NCBI GenBank assembly: GCA_946186175.1
Contig: CAMHMG010000045.1
Location: 1-15,608 of the forward strand
Origin: an uncultured Clostridia bacterium
Lineage (GTDB): Bacteria; Bacillota; Clostridia; Lachnospirales; Lachnospiraceae
Direction of reading: 5' to 3'
Length of the DNA: 15,608 nucleotides
The position numbers and the translations under genes are program-made. How positions within the stretch are numbered: the stretch's first letter is position 1; each line of letters starts with the position of its first letter. Positions 7,009 through 14,048 of this stretch are shown piece after piece. The notes below the pieces were generated by a model that made no database searches, was not told where the DNA came from, and saw only the letters and a program-made list of their open reading frames with translations.

Positions 7009-7800
7009 TTAATTATATATCACTTTTACAGGACACTTATCCTTACATGCACCGCATTGGACACATTTTTCCTGATCTATGTGAGCTAAGTTATTTTCAA
7101 CTGTTATTGCATCAGAAGGACAATTTCTTGCACATAATCCACATCCTATGCAGCCTGCCTGACATACCTTCTTAACATCGACACCTTTATCCTTCGAACT
7201 ACATCCAACCTTATATGAATTATCAGCCGGAACAAGCTCTATAAGATGCTTTGGACACTCCGCTACACATTTGCCGCATGCCTTACATTTATCAGAGTCT
7301 ACCACTGCTATTCCATCAACGATGTCGATTGCGTCAAAAGGACATACCCTCTTACAATTACCAAAACCTGTACATCCAAACGAACATGATTTAGCACCTC
7401 CGCCCGGATTATTAGTAGCAAACTGGCAGTCTTTCGGACCAACGTATTCATATTGCTCCTTTGCCTTTTCACAGTTCCCGGTACACTTGACATATGCTGT
7501 CATCTTAACGGATTCACCGGCAGACACGCCCATTATCTCGGCAACCTTTGTAGCCACAGCTTCTCCTCCTACAGGACAGCCATTAACCTGCGCCTCGCCT
7601 TTCGCGATTGCAGCAGCTAATCCGTCACATCCAGGAAATCCGCAGCCACCGCAGTTATTACCCGGAAGGCACTCTCTTACCTTAGCTTCCCTCTCGTCAA
7701 CTTCAACCGCAAATTTTTCTCCTGCAATACCCAATAATATTCCTATTATCATTCCGGTACCACCGACAATTCCCATTGCTATCAAAACTGATGTAACCAT
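7009..7800 (-). CDS. rnfB: RnfB, iron-sulfur subunit of the Rnf complex
   Basis: RnfB receives electrons from reduced ferredoxin on the cytoplasmic face of the Rnf complex. The 263-residue protein starts with one membrane segment (about 4-25). An FeS domain with Cys44, Cys50, Cys53 and Cys58 (C-x5-C-x2-C-x4-C) follows. Four ferredoxin-type [4Fe-4S] motifs come next: Cys139/143/149/153, Cys172/175/178/182, Cys217/220/223/227 and Cys246/249/252/256. The larger cluster number compared with proteobacterial RnfB is usual for Clostridia. The ATG at 7800 has GGAGGGGG 5 nt upstream. It is the last gene of the rnf operon, 12 nt after rnfA. Confidence 0.97.
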   Translation of the reverse strand: MVTSVLIAMGIVGGTGMIIGILLGIAGEKFAVEVDEREAKVRECLPGNNCGGCGFPGCDGLAAAIAKGEAQVNGCPVGGEAVATKVAEIMGVSAGESVKMTAYVKCTGNCEKAKEQYEYVGPKDCQFATNNPGGGAKSCSFGCTGFGNCKRVCPFDAIDIVDGIAVVDSDKCKACGKCVAECPKHLIELVPADNSYKVGCSSKDKGVDVKKVCQAGCIGCGLCARNCPSDAITVENNLAHIDQEKCVQCGACKDKCPVKVIYN

Positions 7801-7812
7801 ATATGCCCCCTC

Positions 7813-8388
7813 CTATTTGATCAGACCCGAAAAACCGAAGAACGCCATTGCCATCAATCCTGCCGTAAGAAGCACTATAGGAGTACCCTTAAATGATTCC
7901 GGAATGTCATTATATTCGATCTTCTCACGAATACCGGCCATTATCACAATTGCTATTGTAAATCCCACCGCTGTGCCAAATCCATTGATCACGGAAGCAA
8001 CAAAGCCATACGATTTCTGTACATTCAAAAGTGCAACACCAAGCACCGCACAGTTAGTTGTTATAAGAGGCAGATATACACCGAGTGCTTTATAAAGAGA
8101 TGGTACCATCTTCTTTAAGAACATCTCAACAAACTGTACTAAAGCTGCGATTACTAAAATGAATACAATCGTCTGAAGATATGTTATATTAAGCTTCTCT
8201 AAAACATGAGTATATATAAGATTGGTTATGGCTGATGCAATAGTCACAACAAAAATAACCGCTCCACCCATTCCGGCAGCCGTATCAACCTTTTTGGATA
8301 CGCCAATGAACGGACATAATCCGAGAAACTGACTGAGCACGACATTATTGACAAGACAGGCTCCAATAGCTATCAAAAACAATTCCAT
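7813..8388 (-). CDS. rnfA: RnfA, membrane subunit of the Rnf complex
   Basis: RnfA is one of two homologous six-helix membrane subunits that, with RnfE, hold an intramembrane iron-sulfur centre and help form the ion path. The 191-residue protein is almost entirely hydrophobic, with about six membrane segments. The two cysteines expected to hold the cluster are present: Cys25 in LGLCPFIG and Cys113 in TNCAVLG. The ATG at 8388 has GGAGG 8 nt upstream, and only 3 nt separate it from the rnfE stop codon. No anomalies were seen. Confidence 0.97.
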   Translation of the reverse strand: MELFLIAIGACLVNNVVLSQFLGLCPFIGVSKKVDTAAGMGGAVIFVVTIASAITNLIYTHVLEKLNITYLQTIVFILVIAALVQFVEMFLKKMVPSLYKALGVYLPLITTNCAVLGVALLNVQKSYGFVASVINGFGTAVGFTIAIVIMAGIREKIEYNDIPESFKGTPIVLLTAGLMAMAFFGFSGLIK

Positions 8389-8391
8389 ATC

Positions 8392-9177
8392 CTACACCTC
8401 CTTGTCACTGTCATTTTTTGACTTATTCTTGACGGCATCACCAACCGTCATTTTCTTGTCAGGTTTTTCTTTTATTCCCATAACACCTTCAACGGTAAAT
8501 GATTTCCCCATACATAAGGTGTTAGTACACGATGCACATCCATCTTCTCTTTCGCAAACAGATATTGCCTCACCTGCTTTTTTAAGCTTATTAAGCCTTA
8601 CTTTGTTCTGTACAGCAACAAGGCATGAAAGAACAAAAAATGCACCGGGTGCCAGAATAAGTATAGATACCGGCTGATAGCTTTCAGGCATTATGGTTTT
8701 ACCGAATATAGATCCGTTACCAAAAATCTCCCTGAATATACCGATCGAAGTCAGACCAACAGTAAATCCAAGTCCCATTCCGATTCCGTCAAACATTGAA
8801 AGTATTACATTATTCTTAGATGCATAGCTCTCTGCACGACCAAGAATAATACAGTTAACAACAATAAGCGGAATATATATTCCAAGACTGTCATATAACG
8901 ACGGTACAAATCCCTCCAATAAAAACTGGACTATTGTCACAAAGGATGCAACAATAACTATATATGCTGGAATTCTTACCTTGTCGGGTATCACCTTTCT
9001 AAGAGCCGATATCATCATATTAGAAAGGATTAAAATAACCGTGGTTGTAAGTCCCATTCCGATTCCATTGATCGCAGATGTTGTGACCGCCATCGTAGGA
9101 CACATACCAAGCATCTGTACGAAGGTTGGATTCTCTGTAACAAGACCGCATTTCAGGCGCTTAACAGCTTCATTCAT
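8392..9177 (-). CDS. rnfE: RnfE, membrane subunit of the Rnf complex, with a cysteine-bearing C-terminal tail
   Basis: RnfE is the inverted-topology partner of RnfA. Cys26 (GMCPTMA) and Cys109 (VNCIILG) are the likely ligands of the shared membrane cluster. Residues 1 to about 190 contain about six membrane segments. The protein is 261 residues, some 50-60 longer than typical RnfE. The extra part starts with a lysine/arginine-rich stretch (NKVRLNKLKK), placing it in the cytoplasm by the positive-inside rule. It then carries Cys208, Cys214, Cys217 and Cys222 (C-x5-C-x2-C-x4-C), followed by a charged tail of about 38 residues. The cysteine spacing equals that of the FeS motif of RnfB. The ATG at 9177 has AGGAGGTG 5 nt upstream, overlapping the rnfG stop region. 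Confidence 0.96.
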   Translation of the reverse strand: MNEAVKRLKCGLVTENPTFVQMLGMCPTMAVTTSAINGIGMGLTTTVILILSNMMISALRKVIPDKVRIPAYIVIVASFVTIVQFLLEGFVPSLYDSLGIYIPLIVVNCIILGRAESYASKNNVILSMFDGIGMGLGFTVGLTSIGIFREIFGNGSIFGKTIMPESYQPVSILILAPGAFFVLSCLVAVQNKVRLNKLKKAGEAISVCEREDGCASCTNTLCMGKSFTVEGVMGIKEKPDKKMTVGDAVKNKSKNDSDKEV

Positions 9178-9188
9178 ATTCCCACCTC

Positions 9189-9782
9189 CTAATATAACGA
9201 ATTGATATAATATAGTCCTGCATTGACACCATTTGTCACTGCATTGGTTGTAATAGTTGCTCCCGAAATGGCATCAATCTCGTCATCAGCTGATGCTCCG
9301 TTTTTGGTATAAGTAAACTTATCCACCTTCTTTCCTGAAAACTGATTTTTAAAGGAATCCTGTGTTGCCTTCATACCAAGTCCTGCCGTCTCACCAATTG
9401 ATAAGAAAGATATGCCGTTAAGTGTACCGTCTGCCTTAACTCCCATGGCAAATTGTATATCTCCGCCATAGCCCTCATGATCGGTAACTGTCAGAACATA
9501 CCCGATATGACTTCCGCTCTGATCCTTAACATCCATAATCTCGTTGATATCCGCATCATAACCTTGAGATACGAGCTCATCTCTTGTATTATCGGGAACT
9601 TCTCCCATCTCTTCAAACGAAGCCGCTTCAGCAAAAACTGCTTTATAAGCCTCTTCCTTAGCCCTTAATTTCTCCTTTGCAATCGGCTCCTTAGTCACCT
9701 CATACACCAATCCAAGTAAAACACCGGCTATCAAGGTTATTAACATAAGAGAAAATGTGTTCTTAATACTTTCACGACTCAC
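9189..9782 (-). CDS. rnfG: RnfG, FMN-carrying subunit of the Rnf complex
   Basis: RnfG carries covalently bound FMN on the outer face and passes electrons within the Rnf complex. The 197-residue protein has one N-terminal membrane segment (about 9-27) and an FMN-binding domain. The flavinylation motif is SGAT at 173-176, so Thr176 is the predicted FMN attachment site. GETAGLGMK (about 130-138) is also typical. The start is a GTG at 9782, preceded by AAGGGGGCGG, and overlaps the last codons of rnfD by 11 bp. ApbE, encoded first in the operon, is the expected modifying enzyme. Confidence 0.97.
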   Translation of the reverse strand: MSRESIKNTFSLMLITLIAGVLLGLVYEVTKEPIAKEKLRAKEEAYKAVFAEAASFEEMGEVPDNTRDELVSQGYDADINEIMDVKDQSGSHIGYVLTVTDHEGYGGDIQFAMGVKADGTLNGISFLSIGETAGLGMKATQDSFKNQFSGKKVDKFTYTKNGASADDEIDAISGATITTNAVTNGVNAGLYYINSLY

Positions 9783-10722
9783 GTTTCACCGCCCCCTTTC
9801 CAAAGGATTTCGGAATCGTAACGCGTTCAATAAGAGGAACTAGCAGATTACCGATTATAATTGCATATGACACGCCCTCTGCAGACCCTCCAAACACTCT
9901 GAATAAAAATGTCAAAAATCCCAGAAAGATTCCAAAAATAATCTTACCTGTATTGGTAATCGGTGATGTAACATAATCTGTTGCCATAAAAAATGCACCA
10001 AGCATCAGCCCACCGCCGGATAAATGTGCAAGCAGATAAGAAAAATCAAGCCCCCTTCCGCTTGCAATAGCATATATTATGATAAATACAGAAAATGAAC
10101 CTATGTAAAATACAGGAATTCTATAATTGACTACACCTAATACAATCAGAAATAATCCACCTATTATCAATGCAAAAGCACTTGTCTCTCCGAGTGTTCC
10201 CGGTATTGTACCTAAGAACATGGAAAGTACATCCACAGATTCACCTGCTTTAAGCTTCGCAAGAGGTGTTGCAGTTGTCACTGCATCATAGGAAAAGCTT
10301 GTCATTATACCGGTAAATGATATCAAAAGAAAACATCTTGCACCAAGCGCAGGGTTCATGAAATTCTGACCCAAGCCGCCAAATAATTGTTTGACAACAA
10401 TAATTGCAAAGAAACTTCCTATAACCGGAATCCATAATGGGACATCCACGGGCAGATTCATTGCCAGCAATAAACCTGTAAGGGCAGCCGACAGATCCTT
10501 AACCGTAATTCTTTTTCCTATGAGTTTCTGATATAAGGCCTCAAATAAGACGCAGCTTATAATTGTTATACAGTAGATAAGCAGGGCCTTAAATCCAAAA
10601 TTATATATACCAAAGATTGCAGCCGGACAAAGTGCAACTATAACCTTGCCCATTATATTAGTTGTCGTCTCCTTATCCCTTATATGAGGTGAAGACGATA
10701 TCTTCATTATCTGTTCATCCAT
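9772..10722 (-). CDS. rnfD: RnfD, flavin-carrying membrane subunit of the Rnf complex
   Basis: RnfD is a polytopic membrane subunit that carries a covalent FMN and is thought to contribute to ion translocation. The product, 316 residues from the chosen start, is rich in membrane helices. It contains DAVTTATPLA, where Thr152 before the proline is the expected flavinylation site. A GGLGQNFMNPALGAR motif precedes it. I start at the ATG at 10722, because AGGAGG lies 8 nt upstream at 10736..10731. An upstream in-frame GTG at 10731 overlaps that ribosome site and is unlikely to be used. The 3' end overlaps rnfG by 11 bp. Confidence 0.96.
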   Translation of the reverse strand: MDEQIMKISSSPHIRDKETTTNIMGKVIVALCPAAIFGIYNFGFKALLIYCITIISCVLFEALYQKLIGKRITVKDLSAALTGLLLAMNLPVDVPLWIPVIGSFFAIIVVKQLFGGLGQNFMNPALGARCFLLISFTGIMTSFSYDAVTTATPLAKLKAGESVDVLSMFLGTIPGTLGETSAFALIIGGLFLIVLGVVNYRIPVFYIGSFSVFIIIYAIASGRGLDFSYLLAHLSGGGLMLGAFFMATDYVTSPITNTGKIIFGIFLGFLTFLFRVFGGSAEGVSYAIIIGNLLVPLIERVTIPKSFGKGAVKRES

Positions 10723-10734
10723 TGCTCCCACCTC

Positions 10735-12057
10735 CTATTTCTTTCTGCTTGCAAGTACTTTTTTTCTGGTACTTGAAATGATCTGTGTAAGGTGTCTTTT
10801 TGCAGGACATACATATGAACAGCATCCGCACTCACAACACTCCATACCCTCATATTTCAGGAAATTATCAATATCGCCATGCTCAGCAAGATCAGCTAAG
10901 CGGTTAGGCATAACTCTACCCGGACATACTTCAACACATCTCCCGCATCTTATGCAGTTAGACGGCTCTATATCTGAAACGACATCTTCTCTGAAACATA
11001 AAATAGATGAAGACCCCTTAACTATAGGCGCATCTAATGTAAACAACGCCTTACCCATCATAGGGCCACCTGAAATGATCTTAGCCGGGTCTGCTATGTT
11101 AAAACCGCCAACCTCATCAATAAGCTCCCTAATATTAGTTCCGAGTCTCACACGGAAATTAGCGGTATCAGTCACCGCATCTCCCGTAATTGTTACTATT
11201 CTCTCATACAAAGGACGTCCTTCAATAAGCGCATTATAGATTGCAACTATAGTATCGACATTGTGAACAATACAGCCTGCATCTGCCGGAAGCATCGAAG
11301 AATTAATCTCTCTGCCGGTATTGGCGTATATAAGCTGTCTCTCAGCACCCTGTGGATATTTTGTTTTGACAGCATTAACCGTTATATTATCTATATCAGC
11401 TGTTAATTCCTTCAGTAATTTGATTGCTTCGGGCTTGTTATCTTCAATTGCGATTATACCTCTCGCATTATCAAAAAGGTTGACAACTATCAAAAGACCG
11501 GTAATCACTTTATTAGGTGTCTCTATAAGTCTTCTGTAATCAGAAGTAAGATACGGCTCACATTCTGCTCCATTGACTATGATCGTATCAATAACATTCT
11601 CATTCTTAGGAGAAAGCTTGACATGGGTAGGAAATCCTGCCCCTCCCATTCCGACTATTCCGGCTTCTTTGACAGCATCCTTTACATCTTCCCTATACAT
11701 AGTATCTAAAGGCTTGATATTCTTAGAAAAATCAATCTCATTAAACTTGCCGTCATTGTCAATAATAATAGAATTAACCTTGCTGCCGGAAACCGTCATC
11801 CTCGGTTCAATAGACTTAACGATTCCCGAAACACCCGAATGAATATTAGCCGATACGAAGCCTCCGGCTTCAGCTATCTTCTGTCCTACAAGGACCTGAT
11901 CACCTTTTTTCACAATCGGAACAGCAGGTGCACCAATATGCTGGGATAACGGGTATACGCATTCTCCTTTAGGAAGATAATCGACTATCTGCTTATCTTT
12001 CGATATATCTTTACCATCATAGGGATGAATGCCTCCCATAAATGTTAATAACGCCAT
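10735..12057 (-). CDS. rnfC: RnfC, NAD-binding iron-sulfur subunit of the Rnf complex
   Basis: RnfC is the cytoplasmic subunit that binds FMN and reduces NAD+. The 440-residue protein has an N-terminal barrel-sandwich-like region. The nucleotide/flavin motif GMGGAGFPTH lies at about 136-145, with NGAECEPYLTSDYR at about 162-175. A SLBB-like region follows. Two [4Fe-4S] motifs lie near the C-terminus: Cys368/371/374/378 and Cys407/410/413/417. The ATG at 12057 has AGGAGAG about 6 nt upstream, 16 nt after apbE. The rnfC stop codon lies in the rnfD ribosome-site region, so translation is probably coupled. Confidence 0.97.
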   Translation of the reverse strand: MALLTFMGGIHPYDGKDISKDKQIVDYLPKGECVYPLSQHIGAPAVPIVKKGDQVLVGQKIAEAGGFVSANIHSGVSGIVKSIEPRMTVSGSKVNSIIIDNDGKFNEIDFSKNIKPLDTMYREDVKDAVKEAGIVGMGGAGFPTHVKLSPKNENVIDTIIVNGAECEPYLTSDYRRLIETPNKVITGLLIVVNLFDNARGIIAIEDNKPEAIKLLKELTADIDNITVNAVKTKYPQGAERQLIYANTGREINSSMLPADAGCIVHNVDTIVAIYNALIEGRPLYERIVTITGDAVTDTANFRVRLGTNIRELIDEVGGFNIADPAKIISGGPMMGKALFTLDAPIVKGSSSILCFREDVVSDIEPSNCIRCGRCVEVCPGRVMPNRLADLAEHGDIDNFLKYEGMECCECGCCSYVCPAKRHLTQIISSTRKKVLASRKK

Positions 12058-12073
12058 TACATATCTCTCCTTA

Positions 12074-13150
12074 TTATTTCTTCTTAATTATATAATCTTT
12101 ATTCTTAATCTGAAATCTTTTCTTCAGACCGTTTGTCAGATACACTTTCTTGTCCGAAGTGACAAAGATTGCATCAACGCCTTTACTCTCTGCATATTGT
12201 AGTCCCTCATCAACTCCCATCACAAAACAGGCAGTCGATAATGCATCAGATAAAAATCCATTATCTGTAGCTATTGTCACCGATATCAGTCCGTTATCTA
12301 CAGGATATCCGGTCTTAGGATCAAATATATGGTGATAACGCTTGCCATCTTTTTCAAAATATTTCTCATAATCACCGGAAGTAGAAACTACATTACCTCC
12401 TTTAACATCCAAAACGGCAAATACCTGTCCGTCTTCAGCCCTTGGATCCTGGATACCGATGTGCCACATAGAATCTGCGCCCTTTGATCCATATGTTGCA
12501 ATGGTTCCGCCAACAGATACCACTGCCCCCTTTGCCTGACTCTTAGATAATTCTTCAATCACTTTATCGGCAGCTATTCCTTTCCCGACTGCACCGAAAT
12601 CAATAGCCATACTTCCATCATTAAGTGTTAAGCCTTCATCAGTGATAACTATATTATCTGCATCTATATGCTTAATTACCTCATCTATAGCGCTCTTATC
12701 AGGCACTTCTTTGCTTCCGTCTTCAATTCCCCAAAGCTTTGCAAGCGGCAATATACATGGGCAAAAAGCACCTTTCGTCTCTTTATATACCTCCATTTCT
12801 TCCTGAAGATATCTCATTATGTCAGGAGACAGACTATATATTCCTCCTGCCGCATAACTCCTGTTAAATATTGCAAGCTCAGAATCTTCCAGCCTGTATG
12901 ACAATTCATCGTCAACCGATTTGAGGAGCTTGTCAATATTGTCATCAATCTCGTCACAAACACTATCTTCCTCTGCAAATACAGTCTTCTTAATTGCAGT
13001 TCCAAATGCAATTCCTGAATATGTTTTATTATTATAAGTGCCTGCCTTTATATCCTTTGTCTTAATAGCAAAATACACAAACAATATTATTATAATTATT
13101 ATAATAACAGTGTTAATTATATGTCTGTGCCTGGCAATAAATCTGATCAT
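12074..13150 (-). CDS. apbE: ApbE, FAD:protein FMN transferase
   Basis: ApbE cleaves FAD and attaches FMN through a phosphoester bond to threonine in target proteins such as RnfG and RnfD. The 358-residue protein begins with a membrane anchor (about 11-30) made of an isoleucine run. There is no lipobox cysteine, so it is held by a signal anchor rather than as a lipoprotein. Family motifs are present: IDFGAVGKGIAAD (183-195), VVSTSGDYEKYF and HHIFDPKTGYP (273-283), and SDALSTACF (301-309) with the metal-site region Asp302/Thr306. The ATG at 13150 follows AGAGG at 9-nt spacing. As first gene of the rnf operon its substrates are clear from context. Confidence 0.96.
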   Translation of the reverse strand: MIRFIARHRHIINTVIIIIIIILFVYFAIKTKDIKAGTYNNKTYSGIAFGTAIKKTVFAEEDSVCDEIDDNIDKLLKSVDDELSYRLEDSELAIFNRSYAAGGIYSLSPDIMRYLQEEMEVYKETKGAFCPCILPLAKLWGIEDGSKEVPDKSAIDEVIKHIDADNIVITDEGLTLNDGSMAIDFGAVGKGIAADKVIEELSKSQAKGAVVSVGGTIATYGSKGADSMWHIGIQDPRAEDGQVFAVLDVKGGNVVSTSGDYEKYFEKDGKRYHHIFDPKTGYPVDNGLISVTIATDNGFLSDALSTACFVMGVDEGLQYAESKGVDAIFVTSDKKVYLTNGLKKRFQIKNKDYIIKKK

Positions 13151-13164
13151 TCCATTAATCCTCT

Positions 13165-13180
13165 ATTAATTACAATTAAT
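13165..13180. promoter_or_regulatory. Inverted repeat just upstream of the apbE ribosome site
   Basis: ATTAATT and AATTAAT form 7-bp arms around a 2-bp centre, immediately upstream of the apbE ribosome site. It could be an operator for the apbE-rnf operon, but the sequence is very AT-rich and chance is possible. No clear -35/-10 pair was found in the 82-bp fabZ-apbE gap, so apbE-rnf may also be read from upstream of fabZ. Confidence 0.25.
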
Positions 13181-13232
13181 TTATGGTGCAGGTGCATAAT
13201 CACTTTCTGTCACCTAATAATACTTATATTGA

Positions 13233-13658
13233 TTATCCGATCATAAATGATATCTCAGCTTTACATGCGAGCTTGCCGTTAACAGTAGCCTGAACACTTC
13301 CAACTCCTACAGGTCCTTTACTCTTGATTATCTCACATGACAATTCAAGCTTATCACCCGGAACAACCTTCTGTTTGAACTTTGCATCCTTAATGCCTGC
13401 AAAATATGCTGTTTTTCCTTTGTTCTCCGGAAGAGAAAGCACACAAACAGCACCAAGCTGAGCAAGCGCCTCGATCTGCAATACACCCGGCATAACAGGC
13501 TCATTTGGAAAATGTCCTGCAAAAAAAGGTTCATTATACGATAGATTCTTATATCCTTTAATACTCTTACCAGCCTCCATCTCTGTCACCCTGTCAATCA
13601 AAAGAAATGGCTGGCGATGAGGTATAATGTCCATTATCTGTTTGATATCTAATTCCAT
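13233..13658 (-). CDS. fabZ: FabZ, 3-hydroxyacyl-ACP dehydratase
   Basis: FabZ removes water from 3-hydroxyacyl-ACP in each round of fatty-acid elongation in the cytoplasm. The 141-residue protein has the single hot-dog fold and normal length. The signature begins at IIPHRQPFLLIDRV (about 11-24). The catalytic pair is His49 in FFAGHFPNEP and Glu63 in VLQIEALAQ. The ATG at 13658 has AAGGGTGA 6 nt upstream. It stands alone, not in a fab cluster. It is preceded by about 390 bp without a solid gene and followed after 82 bp by apbE. No terminator separates it from apbE, so cotranscription with the rnf genes is possible. Confidence 0.97.
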   Translation of the reverse strand: MELDIKQIMDIIPHRQPFLLIDRVTEMEAGKSIKGYKNLSYNEPFFAGHFPNEPVMPGVLQIEALAQLGAVCVLSLPENKGKTAYFAGIKDAKFKQKVVPGDKLELSCEIIKSKGPVGVGSVQATVNGKLACKAEISFMIG

Positions 13659-13690
13659 GTTGTCACCCTTTCATGTTGTTTGTATTTTTC

Positions 13691-13791
13691 TGTTACTATT
13701 CTCAGTCAATATAAGTTATGATTAGTGTATCAACGTGCTTGCACGTTTAAACACTAGTCATAGCTTATATTGTAACTGAGAAGCAGTAACA
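13691..13791. repeat. Long imperfect palindrome, candidate small palindromic insertion element
   Basis: The two halves pair over about 45 bp around the centre 13739/13740 (AACGTGC-TT-GCACGTT). The stem includes long matched runs (13707-13728 with 13751-13772) and ends TGTTACT/AGTAACA. Deviations are two mismatches near the loop, a few G-U pairs, a 2-nt bulge and a small internal loop. The direct repeat ATTTTTC flanks it (13684-13690 and 13791-13797; the second copy shares base 13791 with the palindrome), as a target duplication would. It contains no protein gene. A T-run follows only in the plus direction, where no gene needs a terminator. It would lie in the fabZ leader RNA. Confidence 0.6.
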
Positions 13792-14044
13792 TTTTTCTCA
13801 TGTTGTGTATATAGCTCCATAACAGACACACAGCACCGGGTACGCCCAGTCTTCGTCGTAGTGGTACTGAGTTCGCACGTTGTGCTCATATACCATGTTG
13901 GCGCATGACAATAAGACCCACAACCTATCCTAACTATGATACCACATTTTTGCATAGTACGAAAGAGTAAGTTAGGCTCAGATTCACTAAGCGTCGCTGT
14001 ATACAGAAACGTAGCACTCATCTTCGCTCTTCGAGCTTGATTCA
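13792..14044 (-). other. Structured non-coding stretch upstream of fabZ; possible leader RNA or dispersed repeat
   Basis: This stretch is visibly richer in G+C than its surroundings. A frame is open from a GTG at 14045 to 13758 (95 residues, rich in Cys, Thr and Ser). It has no ribosome site, no recognisable domain and runs into the palindrome, so I do not call it a gene. On the minus strand several local stems can form: GCTC-GAA-GAGC at about 14026-14036, the palindrome CTGTATACAG, GCAC-AAC-GTGC, and a 7+4-bp stem joining CAGTACC...TACG to CGTA...GGTGCTG. Together with the palindrome it fills the gap between the response regulator and fabZ. It may be a repeat element, a cis-acting leader or a small RNA; I recognise no named family. 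Confidence 0.4.
13936..13964 (-). promoter_or_regulatory. Possible promoter for the fabZ leader
   Basis: Minus-strand TTTCGT (13964..13959), 17 nt and TATCAT (13941..13936) with TGG directly before it form an extended -10 promoter with a weak -35. ACTATG (13933-13938) and CATAGT (13953-13958) form an inverted repeat around the -10, and CCTAAC/GTTAGG (13929-13934, 13971-13976) lies further out. A transcript from here would have a leader of about 270 nt containing the long palindrome before fabZ. Confidence 0.4.
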
Positions 14045-14048
14045 CTAA
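13981..14048. repeat. Pair of 10-bp direct repeats
   Basis: GATTCACTAA occurs exactly at 13981-13990 and at 14039-14048, 58 bp apart. The second copy spans the end of the response-regulator gene, including its stop codon. The pair might mark a duplication at an insertion boundary or be part of the structured element. Confidence 0.5.

Noticed and set aside
7271..8095. A 274-codon open frame on the plus strand opposite rnfB and rnfA
   Set aside because: It runs antisense to two clear genes, has no ribosome site or domain, and its Pro/Ser/Thr-rich composition is what the opposite strand of such genes yields.
10723..10731. GTG at 10731 as the rnfD start
   Set aside because: It overlaps the AGGAGG ribosome site; the ATG at 10722 has correct 8-nt spacing.
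13691..13791. The long palindrome as an intrinsic terminator for the response-regulator transcript
   Set aside because: On the minus strand the stem is followed by GAAAAATAC, not by a T-run. The T-run is on the plus side, where no gene ends.
13758..14045. A 95-codon minus-strand frame as a protein gene
   Set aside because: It has a GTG start without a ribosome site, an unusual Cys/Thr/Ser-rich composition and no recognisable domain, and it reads into the palindrome. It is described instead as part of a structured or repeated region.
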